A DNA stretch of 9,313 bases from an uncultured Dorea sp. (GTDB lineage Bacteria > Bacillota > Clostridia > Lachnospirales > Lachnospiraceae), in assembly GCA_910584575.1 (NCBI GenBank), contig CAJUBG010000086.1:1-9313 (forward strand). The letters are read 5' to 3'. Every line of letters starts with the position of its first letter. The stretch's first letter is position 1. The notes below the pieces were generated by a model. The model made no database searches and was not told the DNA's origin. It was given only the letters and a program-made list of their open reading frames with translations. Position numbers and translations under genes: made by a program. Of the stretch, positions 7,096 through 9,313 are shown piece by piece.

Positions 7096-7130
7096 AAAAA
7101 TGGAGGGAATATCTTCCATATTCCCTCCAT
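7096..7130 (-). terminator. Main rho-independent terminator of ptsI
   Basis: A perfect 13-bp stem ATGGAGGGAATAT/ATATTCCCTCCAT (7100-7112 with 7118-7130) with a 5-base loop begins 15 bases after the ptsI stop codon. On the minus strand it is followed by TTTT and a G. Confidence 0.88.
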
Positions 7131-7145
7131 GGTACAGTCCTTATA

Positions 7146-8771
7146 CTATTGAATCTCTCTTATCTTCTTGCGAAGGGCGAGCACCTGGTTCGGCGCCACA
7201 GACAGCTCGTCGATTCCAATCTGAATCAGATACTCTGTCATCTCCAAATCAGCCGCCATATCGCCGCATATGCTGATATGCTTCTCCTCAAGATGTACAT
7301 TGTTGGTGATAATCCGGATCATCTTAAGGAGAGCTGAGTGGTGAGGATTGAAATACCGTTCAAGCCTCTCATTCTGCCGGTCCATTCCCAGGGTCAACTG
7401 CAACAGATCATTGGTGCCGATACTGAAAAAATCAACCTCTCTGGCAAGCTCTCCGCTGATCATAACCGCCGCAGGCGTCTCAATCATGACTCCCACCGGT
7501 ATATCCGAATCAAAAGCAGTCTTCTCCTTCTTCAATTCCTTCTTCGCCTTCTCAAGCATCAGCTTCGCCAGCTTCACTTCTTCTATGGATGTAATCATAG
7601 GAAACATAATAGAAAGGTTCCCGAACGCAGAGGCACGCAGTATCGCACGAAGCTGTGTCTTGAACACCTCCTCCTTGTCAAGGGACACACGAATTCCCCG
7701 ATACCCGATGGCCGGATTGGGGTCTGTCCCTAAATCCAGGCACTCTGCAAGCTTCTCTCCGCCCAAGTCCGCGGTCCGAATGACCACCTTCTTGATTCCC
7801 ATAGACTCAGCGGCAAGCTTGTACACCTGGAACTGATACTCCTCTGTCGGAGGCTTAGAGCCACTCTCCATGTAGAGAAACTCACTCCGAAACAGTCCGA
7901 TGCCTCCTGCGTCGCAGCGCAACACGTTCTCTATGTCCTCCCGCGTCCCGATATTCGCACAGACATCAATCTTCTGTCCACTCTGGGTAATGTTCTCCTT
8001 CCCCTTGAGACGCTCAAGATTCTGAGCCTGGGTGTGGTTAGTATCCTGCTTCTGGCGCATCTTCGTAACCGTGGTATAGTCTGGTTCAATATAAATCTTG
8101 CCCTCAAAGCCGTCTATAATGATGGTCTTGCCCTCGTAGTCCTTCTTCAAAGCCTCTCCAAGCCCGATTACGGACGGAATACCCTTTGTTCGGGCAAGCA
8201 CCGCTGTATGCGAATTAATGGTCCCGTATCTGGTGACAAAGCCCAGAACCTTTGTCTTGTCTAGCTGGACTGCTTCACTGGGATACAGCTCTCCCGCTGC
8301 CAGCACAAACGGCTCGTCCATCAGCATCTTATCCTTCCACCCTCTGGCAAGAGTGCGCAAAAGACGATTCGTCACATCCTTGACATCCGCGTCATGCCCC
8401 TGCACATATCCCTTATCATTCTCAACCGCCGTCGCGATAAGGTACTCCGCCGCATTCTGAATGGCATACTCTGCATTCAGCTTCTGCTCAACAATAATGC
8501 CCGTAACCTTGTCAACCAGATCCTGATCCTCCAGTACCATCTCCTGCATCTCAAAAATGGCGGCGTTCGCCTCTCCGACCTCTTTTGCCGCTGTCTCATA
8601 CAATTCCTTCAATTCCTGAAGCGCCTTCTGACGTGCCTTCTGGAAACGCTGCACTTCCTTTTCAACATCCTTCACATAGATTCGCCGGATCTCCTTTGAA
8701 TCCCTCTTATAAAAGGAAAGTTTGCCGATGGCGATTCCTTCCGATACCTTTTTCCCCGTCAATGTGATCAT
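7146..8771 (-). CDS. ptsI: PTS Enzyme I, phosphoenolpyruvate-protein phosphotransferase
   Basis: Enzyme I takes phosphate from PEP and passes it to HPr to drive PTS sugar uptake. With the start used here (541 residues), the phosphorylated histidine in GTINSHTAVLAR is residue 188 and the catalytic cysteine in ISICGDMAAD is residue 502. These match E. coli His189 and Cys502 almost exactly. Other family segments are the N-terminal EGIAIGK, FRSEFLYM, the PEP-site run SIGTNDLLQLTLGMDR and IGYRGIR. I chose ATG at 8771 because GAGGA (8783-8779) precedes it by 7 bases and the numbering fits; ATG at 8801 (551 residues) has only a weak AGGG. The protein stops about 34 residues short of the usual C terminus. 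The gene stands alone: no ptsH is beside it, and its upstream neighbour is divergent. Confidence 0.96.
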   Translation of the reverse strand: MITLTGKKVSEGIAIGKLSFYKRDSKEIRRIYVKDVEKEVQRFQKARQKALQELKELYETAAKEVGEANAAIFEMQEMVLEDQDLVDKVTGIIVEQKLNAEYAIQNAAEYLIATAVENDKGYVQGHDADVKDVTNRLLRTLARGWKDKMLMDEPFVLAAGELYPSEAVQLDKTKVLGFVTRYGTINSHTAVLARTKGIPSVIGLGEALKKDYEGKTIIIDGFEGKIYIEPDYTTVTKMRQKQDTNHTQAQNLERLKGKENITQSGQKIDVCANIGTREDIENVLRCDAGGIGLFRSEFLYMESGSKPPTEEYQFQVYKLAAESMGIKKVVIRTADLGGEKLAECLDLGTDPNPAIGYRGIRVSLDKEEVFKTQLRAILRASAFGNLSIMFPMITSIEEVKLAKLMLEKAKKELKKEKTAFDSDIPVGVMIETPAAVMISGELAREVDFFSIGTNDLLQLTLGMDRQNERLERYFNPHHSALLKMIRIITNNVHLEEKHISICGDMAADLEMTEYLIQIGIDELSVAPNQVLALRKKIREIQ

Positions 8772-8778
8772 ACTCTTG

Positions 8779-8783
8779 TCCTC
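8779..8783 (-). promoter_or_regulatory. Ribosome-binding site that sets the ptsI start
   Basis: GAGGA on the minus strand with a 7-base spacer to ATG 8771. It lies inside the longer reading frame that would begin at 8801, which argues against that start. Confidence 0.65.
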
Positions 8784-8869
8784 TGTTATCTCATTAATCA
8801 TCCGATACCCTATACTTTACACTTTTACACGCATTTCGTCAAGTAAAATGATGCCGTCGCATCCACGGT

Positions 8870-8900
8870 TTTATAGCAAAAATATAAAAATTATTGTCAA
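8870..8900 (-). promoter_or_regulatory. Candidate ptsI promoter
   Basis: On the minus strand TTGACA (8900-8895) and an extended -10 TGCTATAAA (TATAAA at 8875-8870) are separated by 19 bases, slightly long, which the TG extension could compensate. A start near 8863 would give a leader of about 92 bases that opens with a small GATGC/GCATC hairpin (8850-8863). An alternative weaker pair, TTGACG (8842-8837) and TAAAGT (8819-8814) at 17 bases, lies closer to the gene. Confidence 0.55.
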
Positions 8901-8905
8901 ATCTC

Positions 8906-8934
8906 TTGACGCTTTTATAAATATATGCTAGTCT
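8906..8934 (+). promoter_or_regulatory. Candidate promoter of the cold-shock gene
   Basis: TTGACG (8906-8911), a 17-base spacer and TAGTCT (8929-8934) preceded by TGC, an extended -10. The predicted start near 8941 gives a leader of about 67 bases. The -10 hexamer itself is poor, so this is a moderate call. Confidence 0.5.
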
Positions 8935-8945
8935 ATTAAACAGTT

Positions 8946-8968
8946 ATCTATAGATTTATTTTATAGAT
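8946..8968 (+). promoter_or_regulatory. Hairpin in the cold-shock mRNA leader
   Basis: ATCTATA (8946-8952) pairs with TATAGAT (8962-8968) around a 9-base loop, near the predicted 5' end of the csp transcript. The stem is entirely weak pairs apart from one G-C, so it would melt easily. A temperature- or stability-related role is possible, as cold-shock leaders are known to be structured, but it is unproven here. Confidence 0.35.
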
Positions 8969-9007
8969 GCGGAGTTTCTAATTAACTTTAAGTTTGGAGG
9001 TATTGTC

Positions 9008-9205
9008 ATGAAAGGTACAGTGAAATGGTTCAACAACCAAAAGGGTTACGGTTTCATTTCTGATGAAACCGGCAATGATGTGTTCGTGCACTATTCAGGG
9101 CTGAACATGGAAGGTTTCAAGTCTTTAGACGAGGGACAGAACGTAGAGTACGATGTAACAGAGGGCTCTAAAGGTCCTCAGGCTGTCAATGTAACAAAGA
9201 TCTAA
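9008..9205 (+). CDS. csp: Cold-shock domain protein (CspA family)
   Basis: This 65-residue single cold-shock domain, the full family length, binds single-stranded RNA and DNA and acts as an RNA chaperone. RNP1 is KGYGFI (12-17) and RNP2 is VFVHY (25-29), with the aromatic Trp7, Phe8, Tyr14, Phe16, Phe26 and His28 that line the nucleic-acid surface. GGAGG, 7 bases before the ATG, is an excellent ribosome site. The gene is divergent from ptsI. Whether it is cold-induced or constitutive cannot be told. No GC-rich terminator is visible in the AT-rich 108 bases that follow to the window end, which hold no gene I can support. Confidence 0.97.
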   Translation: MKGTVKWFNNQKGYGFISDETGNDVFVHYSGLNMEGFKSLDEGQNVEYDVTEGSKGPQAVNVTKI

Positions 9206-9313
9206 TTAATGTAATGCAATGTAATTCTTATAATCGTAATTAATGTACCTTTTATATATTAAATAGCACTATGATTTAGATATTTAAAAGCAATACATGA
9301 AATTGAGATTATG

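Noticed and set aside
7348..7836. 162-codon + strand open frame opposite ptsI
   Set aside because: It is antisense to a highly conserved part of Enzyme I; its serine- and proline-rich composition is what the reverse complement of the ptsI codons gives.
9206..9313. Repeated AATGTAA-type words after the csp gene as a terminator or repeat array
   Set aside because: They are short, irregular words in very AT-rich DNA; no stable stem with a T tract and no regular period could be found.

Overview
The window looks like chromosomal DNA from a gut-type Firmicute, most likely a Lachnospiraceae-like Clostridia. This is an inference from several signs: a GlgD-type glycogen subunit, a Gram-positive lipoprotein sugar-binding protein, strong AGGAGG ribosome sites, sigma-A style promoters and moderate GC. 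No species can be named from the sequence alone.

Layout. On the + strand, glgD (15-1130) ends in a hairpin that also serves as the likely terminator of the gene facing it. From about 1190 to 6960 runs a minus-strand block that reads as one transport/regulation cassette. In transcription order it holds a perfect-consensus promoter (6961-6989), a metallo-beta-lactamase-fold hydrolase of the AHL-lactonase type (6026-6850), and the CUT2/Rbs-type sugar ABC transporter genes for the binding lipoprotein (4965-6014), double ATPase (3450-4946) and permease (2473-3432). A terminator (2429-2463) follows. A ROK-family regulator (1188-2321) then starts from its own consensus promoter. Beyond the cassette lie minus-strand ptsI (PTS Enzyme I, 7146-8771) with its terminator, and the divergent + strand cold-shock gene (9008-9205).

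How it works together. The regulator leader and the operon promoter share the near-palindrome ATTTTGTAAAAT. It is present once just downstream of the regulator promoter and twice, within a 13-bp tandem array, over and upstream of the operon -35 box. The simplest reading is that the ROK protein controls both the operon and itself in response to the imported sugar or a derivative. No sugar kinase, isomerase or aldolase is present. The only enzyme in the operon is the lactonase-like hydrolase, which suggests a substrate with a lactone or other ester bond. The flanking glgD, ptsI and csp genes are housekeeping genes.

The most interesting items are the operator array, the hydrolase-transporter pairing, a possible 8-codon leader peptide ahead of the hydrolase, and an Enzyme I that ends about 34 residues early at its C terminus. 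Several start codons were moved on ribosome-site evidence.
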